DNA of 64,000 nt from contig CM037880.1 of NCBI GenBank assembly GCA_021292165.1, positions 207,850,255 to 207,914,254 of the forward strand, read 5' to 3'. The position numbers and the translations under genes were made by a program. Positions 47,332 through 57,314 of this stretch are shown here, one piece after another (the first letter of the stretch is position 1; every line of letters begins with the position of its first letter). Below the pieces are notes generated by a model that saw nothing but the letters and a program-made list of their open reading frames with translations, had not been told where the DNA came from and did not search any database. The DNA comes from Shinisaurus crocodilurus (lineage: Eukaryota; Chordata; Lepidosauria; Squamata; Shinisauridae).

Positions 47332-48340
47332 AATGGAGGGCAGTTTTCTGAAGGGGAGAGCCTCATGTATCCTGCATTGGAGGCAGCAGGGATAGCAAGC
47401 TCTCCTCCTCATGTTTTTGTACTGGATGAAAACTCCTGAATAGGGCTATAGTTGTCACAGATCAGTGCATGCCATGGAGTTTGACATGCTGGGTCTATGC
47501 TGTGACTTGTATCATCTCCTCATTGGTGTGGTATTACACAGAATGACACAATTTATTGTATGTTCCCATGCTATGCCATATATTGCATCGTATTAATATG
47601 ATAAAAAAAAAAGTATTTTCTTTCTTCCACTTTCTGTGTTTGGACAGAAATAATACAAATCTGACATTACGTCTGGATTCCCACCCACCCCTTTCTTCTC
47701 AATTTAAAAATAGGATTGCAAACTTTAATTGCTTTAATTGCAAACTCTGTTAGGCAACGAAAACAAAGCTGGCTTTTCGCTGTAACTTTGTTCTTGTTCA
47801 AAGGGTAATTGTCTGTTATGGCAATTGGACCACCCTATGAGCTTGTGAGCTCCTCCCCATCTCTTCTCTCCCCCCCTCCTCGCCCACTGCCTGTGTGAAA
47901 TTCCCCCTTTCTCTCCTGGTTAGTGAAAATTATGGTTTACCATGATGCCTGAACCTCACGGTTTACCATAACATTATAAGAGCAGGTATAACCCTAACTC
48001 CCACTAACCATACTTTGGTCTCAGACAGGATCAGAACCTGTTTTTAATCTCTCATTTGAGAGCAAATTATGGTTAGTTTATGCTGATTCAGGCATAGTTA
48101 TTGTTAACCATAGACAGGAGGGGAAGGAATATGGAAGCAAAATAGGGAAGGAATAGGAGGTAAAAGAGGAGCATACTAGCTTGTGGAGTGCACATGATCA
48201 TCATACCATTCATTAATTATTATGAACATAGGAAGCTGCCTTATGCTGAGTAAGACCATGGCAATTTCTGTATAGTAAATAGTAAAATATATTTTACTGC
48301 ATTCCATTTCTCAAAAAAGTATCAAAGGCCTGTGGTTTGC
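47332..48340. other. intron sequence; possible decayed MITE at 47925-48120
   Basis: ttatggtttaccatgatgcc and ggcatagttattgttaacca suggest an eroded inverted repeat. A CR1-like end lies near 48220-48262. No gene. Confidence 0.35.
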
Positions 48341-48495
48341 GCTGGCTCAGCTTGTCTGAGCGTGGAAAGCTAAGCAGGGTCAGGCCTGGTTATTACTTGG
48401 ATGGGAGACCCCCCTCCTCTAGTTTCCTGCATTGAGCAGGGGTTGGACTCGATAGCCTTGTAGGCTCCTTCCAACTCTATGATCTATGATCTATT
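48341..48495 (+). mobile_element. 5S rRNA-derived SINE with CR1-like tail
   Basis: 48364-48410 is close to the internal half of 5S rRNA: box A agctaagcagggtc (48368-48381), ggcctggttattactt, and box C tggatgggagacc (48398-48410). This runs into a CR1 3' end (ctgcattgagcaggggttgg...ccttccaactctatga) with terminal gatctat repeats. The 5' part (gctggctcagcttgtctgag) is a diverged 5S start. Same structure as the minus-strand copy at 5497-5653. Confidence 0.85.
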
Positions 48496-49308
48496 ATATG
48501 CTCACTTATGTAATAGATGCATTACATGATTAAGCCATTTAAAAAAACTGGCCATGGGTTAATGAAAATACTTCAGGTGACATCTATATTTAAGTGGAAT
48601 TTTTTCCATATTCAATCTCAACTGTTGTCATGATGAAAATCTTTCCATTGTTAAAGAAGAAAATGATGTTGTAATATGAAGTCCCCACCCCCTTATTTGC
48701 AGAAGTGTAGAAAAATAAGAAAATGGATGAGAACATGAATTTTTAAAAGAAGGAGAAAAAGAAAGTAAAGCATGTAACACATAACTAATAAATAAATGAA
48801 ACAAGTAATAAATAAATGTATATATAATTCTTATTGGAAATTAAAAACAACAACAACTAGGAGGATAAGAAAAACTTTGGCTAGGGATTCCTGGACCTAG
48901 CCCAGAGAAATCCATCTACATGGTGACCCATGTAGGGAAAGGACATTGGCTCTTTAAGAAAACCAGATACAGCGCTTGAGCACATGGGGGTCCCAGAAGG
49001 ATTATCCTGGCCTGGCTATAAAATCCTGCCAGTTGCTGTAAGCCAGTGCTGGGTAACTTGTCAGTACTCTAGTTGCAGAACTGCTCTCTGTTGTCCTGAA
49101 CTCCCTCCAAGTCTTGGGCAGGTGCCTGTGATGCTGGCCATGGTGCTTAAACTGCTCCTGTTCCAGTTCCTGTCCCAAGTCATCCTGCCTCCTTGCCTAA
49201 GCTGTCACCCAGGGTAGACGACAGGTTCGCAGATAGATAAAGACAACTTTTGGAAACTGCATGCTGCACTAGATGTACCTTTCATCTCATTCTTTTTATT
49301 CTCTTAGG
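48496..49308. other. intron sequence, nothing recognised
   Basis: No gene or named repeat; the 77-codon ORF at 48984 has no domain. Confidence 0.35.
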
Positions 49309-49558
49309 TTTTATTTATTTATTTATTTATTTATTACATTTACACCCCATCTTTTTTCCTGCAAGGAACCCAAGGCAGCTTACATAATCATCATCCTCCT
49401 CCTCCTCCTCCTCTCCATTTCATCCTCACAACAACCCTGTGAGGTAGGTTAGGCTGAGAGCCAGTGACTGGCCCAAAGTCACCCAGTGAGTTTCATGGCC
49501 GAGCGGGAACTAGAACCTGGATCTCCCAAGTCCCAGTCCAGCACTCTCACCACTACGC
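49309..49558 (-). mobile_element. tRNA-derived SINE with LINE-like tail, head clipped
   Basis: Same family as 35818-36062, with TTTA tail, ggctgagagccagtgactgg body and box B. It lacks the last dozen bases of the head (stops at cactacgc). It includes an expanded (TCC)n. Confidence 0.8.
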
Positions 49559-50340
49559 AAATAATGATTAGGCAGAACTGCTTTGTTTGAAAGAGAACTT
49601 CCTTAATCACTCAAGTTGTTTAGTAGTAGTAGTAGTAGTAATAATAATAGTAGAGATCTTAATACCAGACTTGGTGTTTGGCTTGAGGATGCAAAATACA
49701 AGCAATACCTGCTACTTCAGTAAAAATCAGATATTTTAAAGCAAATGTATCACTCAATTTTAGCTAATTATGTTAGCACCTATGCATTATAATAAAACAT
49801 TATATAAACAACATACGATCACTGGATGAGGAATACAGCAACAATAGTAATTTCCCACCTCTTGTTTATATATGATACTCATTGTCAGGGGTGAGCCACT
49901 TCCAGGGTGAGAGGGCCACATTGCCCCCTTCCCCAGAACTCACCAGGGCTGTTCCCTGTCCTGCCCCTACCGATGCTGCCATGGTACCAAAAGCTGGTGG
50001 CACGGCAGCAGTAAAAATGGACTCCTTTTAAAATCCAAAAGCAGCAGTTAGCCACCACCAGAATTCAGCAGTGTAGTCCTAGTGTTGGGGAAAGGGGGCT
50101 GCTTTGCTTTAAACCTGCCCCTTTTCGCCACCACCGCACGGCTGAATTTCAGCAGCAAACCACTGCTTTTAGCTTTCAAAAGGAGGCTATTTTTCCTTGC
50201 TGCCACCACTGAGCTGCCAGATTTTGGTGGCAAATTCAGTGGCGCAGTGGCAGCAGGGGGCACAAAGCAGGCCGGGTGGGTGCACGCGGCTAATACCAAA
50301 GGCCTTTTTTCTGCTTTCGTGGATGAAAATATTTGTAAGT
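49559..50340. other. intron sequence with a GC-richer patch
   Basis: A TAG/TAA repeat at about 49621-49652. From 49888 (caggggtgagccacttccag) to about 50290 the sequence is GC-richer with loosely inverted pieces, perhaps an old TIR element. Its ends could not be set. Confidence 0.3.
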
Positions 50341-50511
50341 AAGCAGCCCAATTCTACACATGTCTACTCAGAAGTGGGTCCCATTGAGTTCAAGTGGGCA
50401 TAGGGTTGCAGCCTAACAGCACTGCTCTATACGTGTCTACTCAAAAGTGAGTCCTACTGCATCCAATGGGGCTTACTCCCCGGAAACTGGGTACAGGATT
50501 GCAACCTAAAA
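50341..50511. mobile_element. two adjacent AATCCTATGCA-family elements
   Basis: 50341-50422: cagcccaattctacacatgt...gggcatagggttgcagcct. 50423-50511: gcactgctctatacgtgtct...gtacaggattgcaacct. Both contain actca.aagtgagtcc and the sequence for a g(g/c)ttcaa-type middle. Confidence 0.65.
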
Positions 50512-51437
50512 GTTCTTGCTGAAACACTGGAGTCCAGAGTACATGTGAGAAAATTAATAATGTACCATCTAGCAGGAGTGAATGATTATACAATCTGCTG
50601 TGTTCTGAATTTACAAGTAAATTCTTTTAATTTATTGGCAATTATGTTGACAGAGCCTTAATAAAGCGGGGAGGAACCACAGAATGAATGAAAATTAAAC
50701 ATTGTGAGCCAAGATTCACATAATGGGATCCAGTCTATTACATTGACTTCTGCGGAACGATGCCAAATGATTGCACCAACTTCCATCACTTTCGTTCCAT
50801 TAGAGCCAGCAATCCAATGGCAATCAGTTGTGGCAGAACCTCTAGCGTGCTCAGATATTATTTCACAGAGCATGATCTGAAGAGAGGGAAAAGGAAGGAA
50901 TGTTAGTAACTAACATCAGCAGGGATCAAAAGAGCTGCTTTGGATGTATGTGATTAAGGAGTTGGGCTGGGCATGCAGATAACATACAGTTTGTTTGAAT
51001 AGAATGATGAAATATGGATGCAGATTATCAGTAAACACGCAAAAGAAAAGCTCATAAATGTCCCTCCAATCACAGGGCCTCCTAATACAACAGACACCGC
51101 TCTGGGGCACTAAGTTGCTTAGTCACTTGTGCACCTCTCGTTTTAAGCAGAAGGCCAAAGGGCAACAAGCAAGCTAAGGATTTTATAGAGGTCTTCCTAA
51201 ATCCTAGAGGCTGCCAGAAGCTGCCAGCAGTGGGGGAAAGGAGGGAGGGGCAAGAGAAGACCCAGCTATCCTAATTAACTTCAGCAGAAGGGTGAGTAAA
51301 TATCCTTATCACAAGGATGAGGTAAAGAGCTCACAGCAGCCAGCAGCTATTGGTCTCCTGCCTTCACTGAGCCCCCCCCCCCACCGGCTACCCTACAGGT
51401 TTCTCACAGCAATCAAGCTTAACATGTTGCTTTTATG
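50512..51437. other. intron sequence, nothing supported
   Basis: A C-run at about 51371-51383. No domain in the chance ORFs. Confidence 0.35.
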
Positions 51438-51903
51438 GCTACCCGCAGTGGCGTAGCGTGGGTTGCCAGCACCCGGGGCAAGGCAAGTAATTTGCGCCCC
51501 CTAACCCGTGGATTGCGCCCCCTAACCCAAGAGCCGTTACGGCCGGCGGGCAGCCGCCTCTTGCTTGCGGCCCCTGCAAGCGGTGCCCTCCAGCGCCGCC
51601 GCGCCCACAGCCCGGACCGCGGGCGCTCCTTTGCCAGCTGGCCACTCGCGACCTTGGCGGATCCAGCGGCCGGCGAGGAGCGAGAGCAGAGAGCAACGGC
51701 GCAACCACCGACCGGGCCCGGCCCGGCCCAGGCTGCGCAGGAAGGCGAAGGCGCGGCAGGGGCGGGTGGGGCGCTCTCCAGGCCCTGGAGAGCGCACCGG
51801 ACAGGCGCTTCCTTCCCTGCCTCCCCGGCCCGCAGCCCCGCGCAGGAGGCCCTCTGGGCTGGGGCTGCTGCAGCAGCATAGCCCGCCGGCTCACCCGGCT
51901 CAC

Positions 51904-52042
51904 CGCGCTCGAGGCTCTGGCGCACCGCCTCCCGCTCCGGTTCCGTCGCGACCTTGCCGATCACGGCCAGCAGCGCGCGGCGCCTCCCGCTGCAGGACGC
52001 GGCCGGCGTCTCCATAGCGACAGTCCCGGCCGGCGTCCCCAT
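51904..52042 (-). pseudogene. captured first-exon-like ORF of an unidentified host gene
   Basis: On the minus strand an ATG at 52042-52040 (and a second in-frame ATG at 52015-52013) opens a frame reading METPAASCSGRRRALLAVIG then KVATEPEREAVRQSLER. It ends at a consensus donor, GCG|GTGAGC (GT at 51903-51902), in phase 1. From the second ATG the exon would be 112 bp, that is 37 codons plus one base. The context is that of a housekeeping-type first exon: CpG-dense and just downstream of CCAAT, ETS and E-box sites. I do not recognise the protein. The frame stays open far beyond the donor on this strand, but GC-rich DNA gives long open frames by chance. Being bounded by hAT ends and a TSD, it is most likely a transposon-captured copy and not a gene of this locus. 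Confidence 0.6.
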
Positions 52043-52083
52043 GGCAACCGGCGGCCCACTTAAGGAGACCCCGGGTCGCGCAG

Positions 52084-52110
52084 GGATTGGCTCTCGGAAG
52101 TGCACGTGAC
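52084..52110 (-). promoter_or_regulatory. promoter-like site cluster in captured fragment
   Basis: Within 27 bp: a CCAAT box (attgg on +, 52086-52090), an ETS-type cggaag (52095-52100) and an E-box cacgtg (52103-52108). They lie 40-70 bp upstream of the minus-strand ATG at 52042. The arrangement is typical of a TATA-less CpG promoter. Activity is inference. Confidence 0.55.
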
Positions 52111-52389
52111 CTGGGCAGCCGGCGCCCGCCGCTCCCCGCGGGGCGGGGCTCCCTGCCTGTGCTGGCTCCGCGCGGGGCGCTCCGGGGACCTGCCGGCGCT
52201 TGTGCTGCGGACGGGTGAGCCAGGCAGGGGCAGAGAGCTGCGAGCGCGCCCCCCCAGATGTTGCGCCCGGTGCGGCCGGCCCCCCCTGCACCCCCCACGC
52301 TACGCCTCTGGCTACCCGAACGGCCTATGGTGGACATTGTGAACATTTCACACTAACTCCTCATCACAATGTCTTCCGGTTATCAATCC

Positions 52390-52707
52390 CAATTAGGGCT
52401 GTGTGCGGAGCTCAAATGGGGGGGGGGTGGAAGCCCTGAGCTCCGCTTGCCCTACCTTTTCCCTGGCTTGACTCGTGTCCTTGTGAGTCAAGCCGGGGAA
52501 AGCGACTTCCAGGTTCCAGCGCTACGTTGTTTACGTAGAACATGGCGTAAGATACGCTAAAAATGGCCTAATTTGTGCAAATTGCAGCCTAATTTGTGCA
52601 AATCGTGGATGTTGTAACGTATTTTTTATGCTATTTTCTATGTAAGCAACGGGAGCGCTCAGCTCACGCGCCGTGAATTAAGTGCTGGGCAGGTCACCCA
52701 TCCCTAA
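52390..52707. mobile_element. palindromic element with TTTACGTAGAA core, second copy
   Basis: gttgtttacgtagaacatgg and cgtaagatacgctaaaaatg match the copy at 38932-39235. The inverse half is ttatgctattttctatgtaa. Possible ends are agggctgtgtgcgg and cacccatccct. Confidence 0.6.
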
Positions 52708-52790
52708 ATTACATACATATGTATGACATATTACATATTATTATACATATTACATATTACATACATATTACATATTATTATTCCCAATAC
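52708..52790. repeat. AT-rich TACATAT low-complexity repeat
   Basis: Many permutations of acatattacatatt. Confidence 0.8.
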
Positions 52791-52959
52791 ATACACCCAT
52801 GGACCTTTCTGTGGGTGTACCCAAAGCCTCTGGGGTAGATATGCACCAGCACTTCCAGACTATCATAACATCCCTCAGCTGATCTCTGGTGGGGAGGGGG
52901 CTTAAGGCTGCTCTGTCAAAATATTTGTGTAACTCTCTTCAGCCAAATTGATTCCAGGA

Positions 52960-53210
52960 CAGTTTAGACCAATATAAAAAAAGAAAACAAAATTTAAAAT
53001 GCAAGCTACTAAAACAGGCCACAAATAAAAAGTGCAGTTAAAAGATCAGAAACAGTGCTTACAGTGCCTGAGTGAATTTTTTTGGCCTGCTCAAAGATAC
53101 AAATGCTGGTGCCAGCCAGAGGGCCCTCCTTGGGGGAAGGAATTCCATAACGGGGGTTCCACAGCCTGAAAAGCTTTTGGAAGTTCCCAGCAACAATTTT
53201 TTTCAGGTGC
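52960..53210 (-). pseudogene. decayed L2-like LINE fragment
   Basis: The minus-strand frame near 53180-53100 reads FQ..EPPLWNS.P...PSGWHQHL-like remnants of the LWNSLP block. It matches 35390-35440 in layout (gggaaggaattccataacgg). Confidence 0.5.
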
Positions 53211-53936
53211 ATGTCTGCAGTTTAGGATCAAATGTGTGTATAAGACACTTAACAAGTATAATAAATAAACAAATAAAATATTGATGTTTAATTACACATT
53301 CATCACTGAACTGGTCCTGAAGAACTCAGTAAATAATGTTATTCAGTCTTTTGTTAAACTTACTTTTTTCTTTTGTTTTCTTCACAGCATAATTACCTTG
53401 TTGGTCATTACAAACTAAATGACTCTATCTAAAAAGTCATCATGTCATCATTACCTACTAATTACTTGTACCTTTTTGACCCTTATTTTTCTGGCTGTAC
53501 AAAAATTGGAAAAATAGTTCATAAGGTTAATCATTCTACATGCACTGCTTTTATCTATCTCCAGTACTAGTAGTTCTGATTTCTCTCTGGTGGTTATTTG
53601 GTACAATAATAGTCCCAAAATATGATTTAATTTCTTTAGCTAGTATGAGTTAACTCTGCTTAATCCCTGCCCTGAATTCTTCCATGGAAGTTGTAAGGCA
53701 GTGTTTGTATTATTTATTTGCATTTGGTTGGTTTCACCCAGCTTTACCACTGTCTAAACTATGCCGCTTTGCATTAAATGTACACACACATAAACACACT
53801 AACAGCAAACTCATTCTCCAAGTGGATCCTTATATAGCCACAATAGCACCATCCATGCAGAAGATGGAGATATCAGCAGCCTCAGGGGAACTCCCAAGTT
53901 TAGTACCAAAAAAATCCTTTAGGACAAAACCCCTAA
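53211..53936. other. intron sequence, nothing recognised
   Basis: No gene or named repeat; the 114-codon ORF at 53684 has no domain. Confidence 0.35.
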
Positions 53937-54051
53937 CAGTGCCATCCTGTGCATGTCTAGTCAGAAGTAAGGGCCATGGAACTCAACAGGTCTTAATTCT
54001 GAGTTCAATGGGCCTTACTCCCCCGTAAGAGCTTATAAGACTGCAGCCTAA
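53937..54051. mobile_element. AATCCTATGCA-family element with internal duplication
   Basis: gtgccatcctgtgcatgtct...cttataagactgcagcct, with the middle (aact/gagttcaatgggcctta) partly doubled. Confidence 0.55.
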
Positions 54052-54069
54052 GGGATTGTGAGGAGCTCC

Positions 54070-55316
54070 AAAGGACCTCTCCAAACTGGGAGAATGGGCA
54101 TCAAAATGGCAAATGCAGTAGTACAATGTAAGCAAGTGTAAAGTGATGCATGTTGGGGCAAAAATATCCCAACTTCAAGTATAAGCTGATGGGATCTGAG
54201 CTAGCGGTGACTGACCAAGAATGAGATCTTGGGGTTGTGGTGGACAGCTCGATGAAAATGTTAACCCATTGTGTGGCTGCTGTGAAAAAGGCAAACTCCA
54301 TATTAGGCATAATTAGGAAAGGAATTGAAAATAAAACTGCCAATGATCATAGTGCCCTTATACAAATTTATGGTGAGACTGCACTTAGAATGCTGTGTAC
54401 AGTTCTGGTCACTGACCTAAAAAAGGATATTGTAGAGTTGGAAAAAGGGCAGAAAAGGGCAACTAAAATGATCAAGGGACTGGAGCAACTCCCCTATGAG
54501 GAAAGGTTACAACATAAGCTCCTCACTGAGGCCCGCCTGGCGCCAACCTTACTATCTTTTCGGCGCCAGGTTAAGACTTCCCTCTATGCCAAGGCATTCA
54601 ATATTTAATCTGTTCAAAATAGCACATGGGAGGGGGCAGGGGGTGACCTGTAGACTTAGTTATATTAACCTTTACTATTGTATAATTTTAAACTGCGTTT
54701 TTAATTTTGGTTTTAAATTGATTAAATTACAATGCTGTTTTTATTGTTGGTTTTATCTTGATTTTATTGTATGGACTGTTGAAACCGCCCTGAGAGCTTC
54801 AGCTGTGGGGCAGTATAGAAATTAAATAAATAAATACATAAATGTACAAAATTATGCATAGTGTGGAGAAAGTGGATAGGGAGACGTTTCTCTCCCTCTC
54901 TCATAATACTAGAACCTGGGGTCATCCCATGAAGCTGATTAGTAAGAGATTCAGAACAGATAAAAGGAAGTACTTCTTCACATAGCACATAGTTAAACTA
55001 TGGAATTCACTTCCACAAGATGTAGTGATGGCCACCAATTTGGAGGGCTTTAGAAGGGGATTGGACAAATTCATGGATGATAAGGCTATCGATGGCTACT
55101 AGTCCTGATGGCTATATGCTACCTCCAGTAACAGAGGCAGCACCATGCCTATGCACACCAGTTGCTGGGGAACATGGGTGGGAGGGGGTGCTGTTGCACT
55201 CAGGTCCTGCTTGTAGGCTTCTTGTAGGCAGCTGATTGGCCACTGTGTGATCAGAAAGATGGACTAGATGGACCCTTGTTCTGACCTAGCATGGCTCTTC
55301 TTATGTTCTTATGTTA
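54070..55316 (+). mobile_element. CR1 3' part split by another LINE's 3' end
   Basis: 54237-54510 encodes the CR1 thumb region (SSMKMLTHCVAAVKKANSIL; QKRATKMIKGLEQLPYEERL). After the insert at about 54512-54838, CR1 resumes (aaaattatgcatagtgtgga; ggacaaattcatggatgata) and ends tggactagatggacccttgt...cttatgttctta. Confidence 0.85.
54512..54838 (+). mobile_element. L2-like LINE 3' end nested in CR1
   Basis: It starts mid-ORF2 (LTEARLAPTLLSFRRQVKTS LYAKAFNI in pieces, then a stop). The 3' UTR has gaaaccgccctgagagcttc and an (AAATA)n tail. It interrupts the CR1 frame after ggttacaac. A short acataa occurs at both borders and may be the TSD. Confidence 0.8.
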
Positions 55317-55432
55317 TGTAGAGTCAGAGGGAGGGAGCCAAAACAACACAATGAGGACTGAACATGCTCAGTGGCAACTGAATGCCAGCTAACTGTTGTG
55401 GGGGACGGAAAACTAGGGGAGAGGGGGAACCC

Positions 55433-55613
55433 TGAGCAGGAGCACTCTGAACTGTGTTTTTAAATTTGGTTTTTTAATTTTTTAAACTATTCTGAATGTT
55501 TTTTTATTGTTGTTTTTATGTATAGAGTGTTGTGAACCGCCCAGAGAGCTTCGGCTGTGGGGCGGTATATAAATGAAATAAATGAAATGAAATAAATGAA
55601 ATGAAATGAAACG
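55433..55613 (+). mobile_element. L2-like LINE 3' end with (AAATG)n tail
   Basis: gaaccgcccagagagcttcg and gctgtggggcggtatataaa, then aaatgaaat repeats. It ends about 70 bp before the acceptor of the Sushi exon. Confidence 0.85.
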
Positions 55614-55655
55614 AAACTGCAACAGTTTGTTGTGGATCCCACTTGTAATAAAGAT

Positions 55656-55682
55656 TACTCTTCTGTGTGTTTTCTTTTATAG
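55656..55682 (+). promoter_or_regulatory. splice acceptor region of the Sushi exon
   Basis: A T-rich tract (ttactcttctgtgtgttttc) is followed by ttttatag. It lies between the LINE tail and the exon. Confidence 0.85.
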
Positions 55683-55877
55683 AATTACAGAGCAGTTCTT
55701 GTGGGAATCCTGGAGTTCCACCCAAAGGTGTCGTATATGGAACAAGGTTTGATGTTGGTGACAAAATCCGATACAGCTGTGTGACAGGATACATCTTGGA
55801 TGGGCATCCCCAACTCACCTGTATAGCCAACTCAGTAAACACAGCATCCTGGGATTTTCCAGTTCCTATCTGTAGAG
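55683..55877 (+). CDS. CSMD3: CSMD3-like exon: complete Sushi (CCP) domain
   Basis: This 195 bp exon has a clear polypyrimidine tract and acceptor (tgttttcttttatag, ending 55682) and a donor (gtaag from 55878). It is phase 1 at both ends, so it is a symmetric domain-sized exon. Translation gives ELQSSSCGNPG... to ...WDFPVPICR. It shows the four Sushi cysteines (SSCGNPG, IRYSCVTGY, QLTCIAN, PVPICR) and the conserved Trp before the last cysteine. Spacing is that of a complete complement control protein module. The exon follows the CUB-end exon at 219-331 in the expected CUB-Sushi order. I see no frameshift or stop. Together the two exons show that the + strand gene is intact here, and that everything between them is intron. 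CSMD3 is preferred from remembered paralogue differences; CSMD1 or CSMD2 are the alternatives. Confidence 0.88.
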
Positions 55878-56111
55878 GTAAGATAAAAGAGCGATATCCC
55901 GTCAAAGTGAAGTATTTATAAGTAGTGCTGACTTTGGTGGAAGAACATGATTGACTTCAGGGAAATTACTGAAACATACAAGTGCAGTGCCTGACTTTGG
56001 CTAGATTATCCCAAAATTATTTCATATTGAGCACTCATTTTTAGCTATCATGTCATGACTGCAAACAGATACTTTCAGAGCACAATTGTAGAAAATTTAC
56101 TGGGAAATGAA

Positions 56112-56144
<33 letters not shown>

Positions 56145-56657
56145 GCTGTTCTTTTCAGATTCTGGTATTTTCATATACTCTTCTGAACTATAATGTCACC
56201 ACTTATTTATTCCAATGAAGAAAAAGGGAAAAAACATTTATTACCATATTTGATTTGACAAATCAATCAATCATCTTATTAAAATAGGTTCATCACAGGC
56301 CAGTGGATAGTAAAGAAAATATTACACAGAGTTACATAAAACATAACAGTGTGACAGTTTTAGCCAAAAAAAGGCAAATAAAAAATCTTTGTGATAAAAA
56401 AAACCTCATCAAAATAAATAGCTTTATAAAACAAAGCCATAAAATCACTTACGCTCCACATAAAAATGCAGTCATAAAATATTTAAAAGTTTAATTTGTG
56501 ACCAAGCTCACTTTTGCTAGCTATTCCTGGGTTTTACTGGCTATCCATGTAAAACTGAAAATTCCACTGCCAATATGATTTGCATATATATATTTCAATC
56601 ATAAGTCCTTTTTTCTCTTTTAAGTGAATATATTGGAATTTAAAGCTGTGGACATTG
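55878..56657. other. start of next CSMD intron; microsatellite
   Basis: Donor gtaag at 55878. (TG)n at about 56113-56142. No exon or named repeat. Confidence 0.5.
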
Positions 56658-56863
56658 CTTCCAGTCAGGGCCAGTGCAAGGCAGTTTGGTGCCCTAGGCA
56701 AGATCAGATATTTAGCGCCCCCCTCCCACTTGAGCCCTCCCTCCTTCACTCCAGCCCTATGCCCATTATGAAATAAAAGTCAATTGGCAAACCTCAGCAT
56801 ATTTACGTGGAAGTAAGCCCCATGGAAATTAATAGTATCAACTTTTCAGTAGATTTGGCTGAT

Positions 56864-56972
56864 CGGTGGCTCAGCTGCTCCGCTTCCCCAGGCTAACCTT
56901 CGCCGCCTGGCTCTTGCTGCACCACCTTGGACCCCCCCCCCCCCATGGCTCTGGCGTCCTCCTTCTTGACAG
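56864..56972 (+). pseudogene. BMPER: BMPER exon 1 fragment, left arm (sense +)
   Basis: On the + strand this encodes the end of the BMPER signal-peptide exon: QLLRF, then [15 protein letters not shown], a C-run, then [11 protein letters not shown] consensus donor gtaagg follows at 56973. BMPER (crossveinless-2) is a secreted BMP-binding protein with five von Willebrand C domains, and exon 1 carries its signal peptide. The hydrophobic AAWLLL stretch is the signal core. The C-run (13 here, 11 in the other arm) breaks the frame between signal core and ASSFLTG. About 33 bp of intron follow the donor before antisense exon 2 begins at 57017. BMPER identity rests on my recollection of the protein. 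Confidence 0.85.
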
Positions 56973-57016
56973 GTAAGGATGGGCACGGGGATGTTGAGGG
57001 CGGGGGTGGGTGGGTC

Positions 57017-57102
57017 CAGGCAAATGCACATTATGCACGGATTGTCTGTGATAAAGGGGATCTGTAGAACTTCTCCCTCATTTTCACATTTGGCAACAGA
57101 GC
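57017..57102 (-). pseudogene. BMPER: BMPER exon 2 copy, left arm (sense -)
   Basis: This is an 86 bp exon-sized block reading, on the minus strand, [16 protein letters not shown] then [12 protein letters not shown]. That is the start of the first von Willebrand C domain of BMPER. It is preceded by its own acceptor (ttctcatacag). The first two bases complete the glycine codon opened by exon 1, so the splice phase is preserved. It is the inverted partner of 57185-57270. Reading minus from 57449, one meets exon 1 with donor, then this acceptor and exon, in correct order and orientation. Confidence 0.88.
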
Positions 57103-57184
57103 CTGTATGAGAATTTAAAATGATAAATTCATTTTCCATTGTGGACAGTGAGCAAAAAGTATTAATTTTTAAATTCTCATACAG

Positions 57185-57270
57185 GCTCTGTTGCCAAATG
57201 TGAAAATGAGGGAGAAGTTCTACAGATCCCCTTTATCACAGACAATCCTTGCATAATGTGCATTTGCCTG
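57185..57270 (+). pseudogene. BMPER: BMPER exon 2 copy, right arm (sense +)
   Basis: The acceptor aaattctcatacag ends at 57184. The exon is 86 bp (2 bases plus 28 codons) and has no stop. It encodes the CENEGEV...DNPCIMC cysteine pattern of the first vWC domain. After the exon the sequence changes at once to the antisense of the exon 1 donor region (57271-57314). It differs from the left-arm copy at about one base (gcaagg versus gcacgg). Confidence 0.88.
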
Positions 57271-57314
57271 GACCCACCCACCCCCGCCCTCAACATCCCC
57301 GTGCCCATCCTTAC

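Larger units (their letters stand above)
51446..52310. mobile_element. hAT-type element carrying a captured CpG-rich gene start
   Basis: The termini CAGTGGCGTAGCGTGGG and CCCACGCTACGCCTCTG are inverted with one mismatch. The flanking octamer GCTACCCG is identical (51438-51445 and 52311-52318). The 865 bp interior is extremely CpG-rich, unlike the AT-rich intron around it. It contains a promoter-like cluster and a first-exon-like ORF with a splice donor on the minus strand. No transposase code is present, so it is non-autonomous. Confidence 0.88.
332..55682 (+). other. 55.35 kb intron of the CSMD3-like gene
   Basis: It is bounded by the donor at 332 and the acceptor ending at 55682. It contains no further exon that I can support and is largely a graveyard of transposable elements listed separately. 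Very long introns are normal for CSMD genes. Confidence 0.85.

Noticed and set aside
48341..48420. Functional 5S rRNA gene
   Set aside because: Only the internal half resembles 5S; the 5' part is diverged, the 3' part is replaced by a CR1 tail, and there is no T-run terminator.
51419..52346. Long ORFs (up to 290 codons) on both strands as a host gene
   Set aside because: GC-rich DNA has few stops. The block lies exactly between hAT ends with a TSD. Only the short ATG-to-donor frame was kept, as a captured exon.
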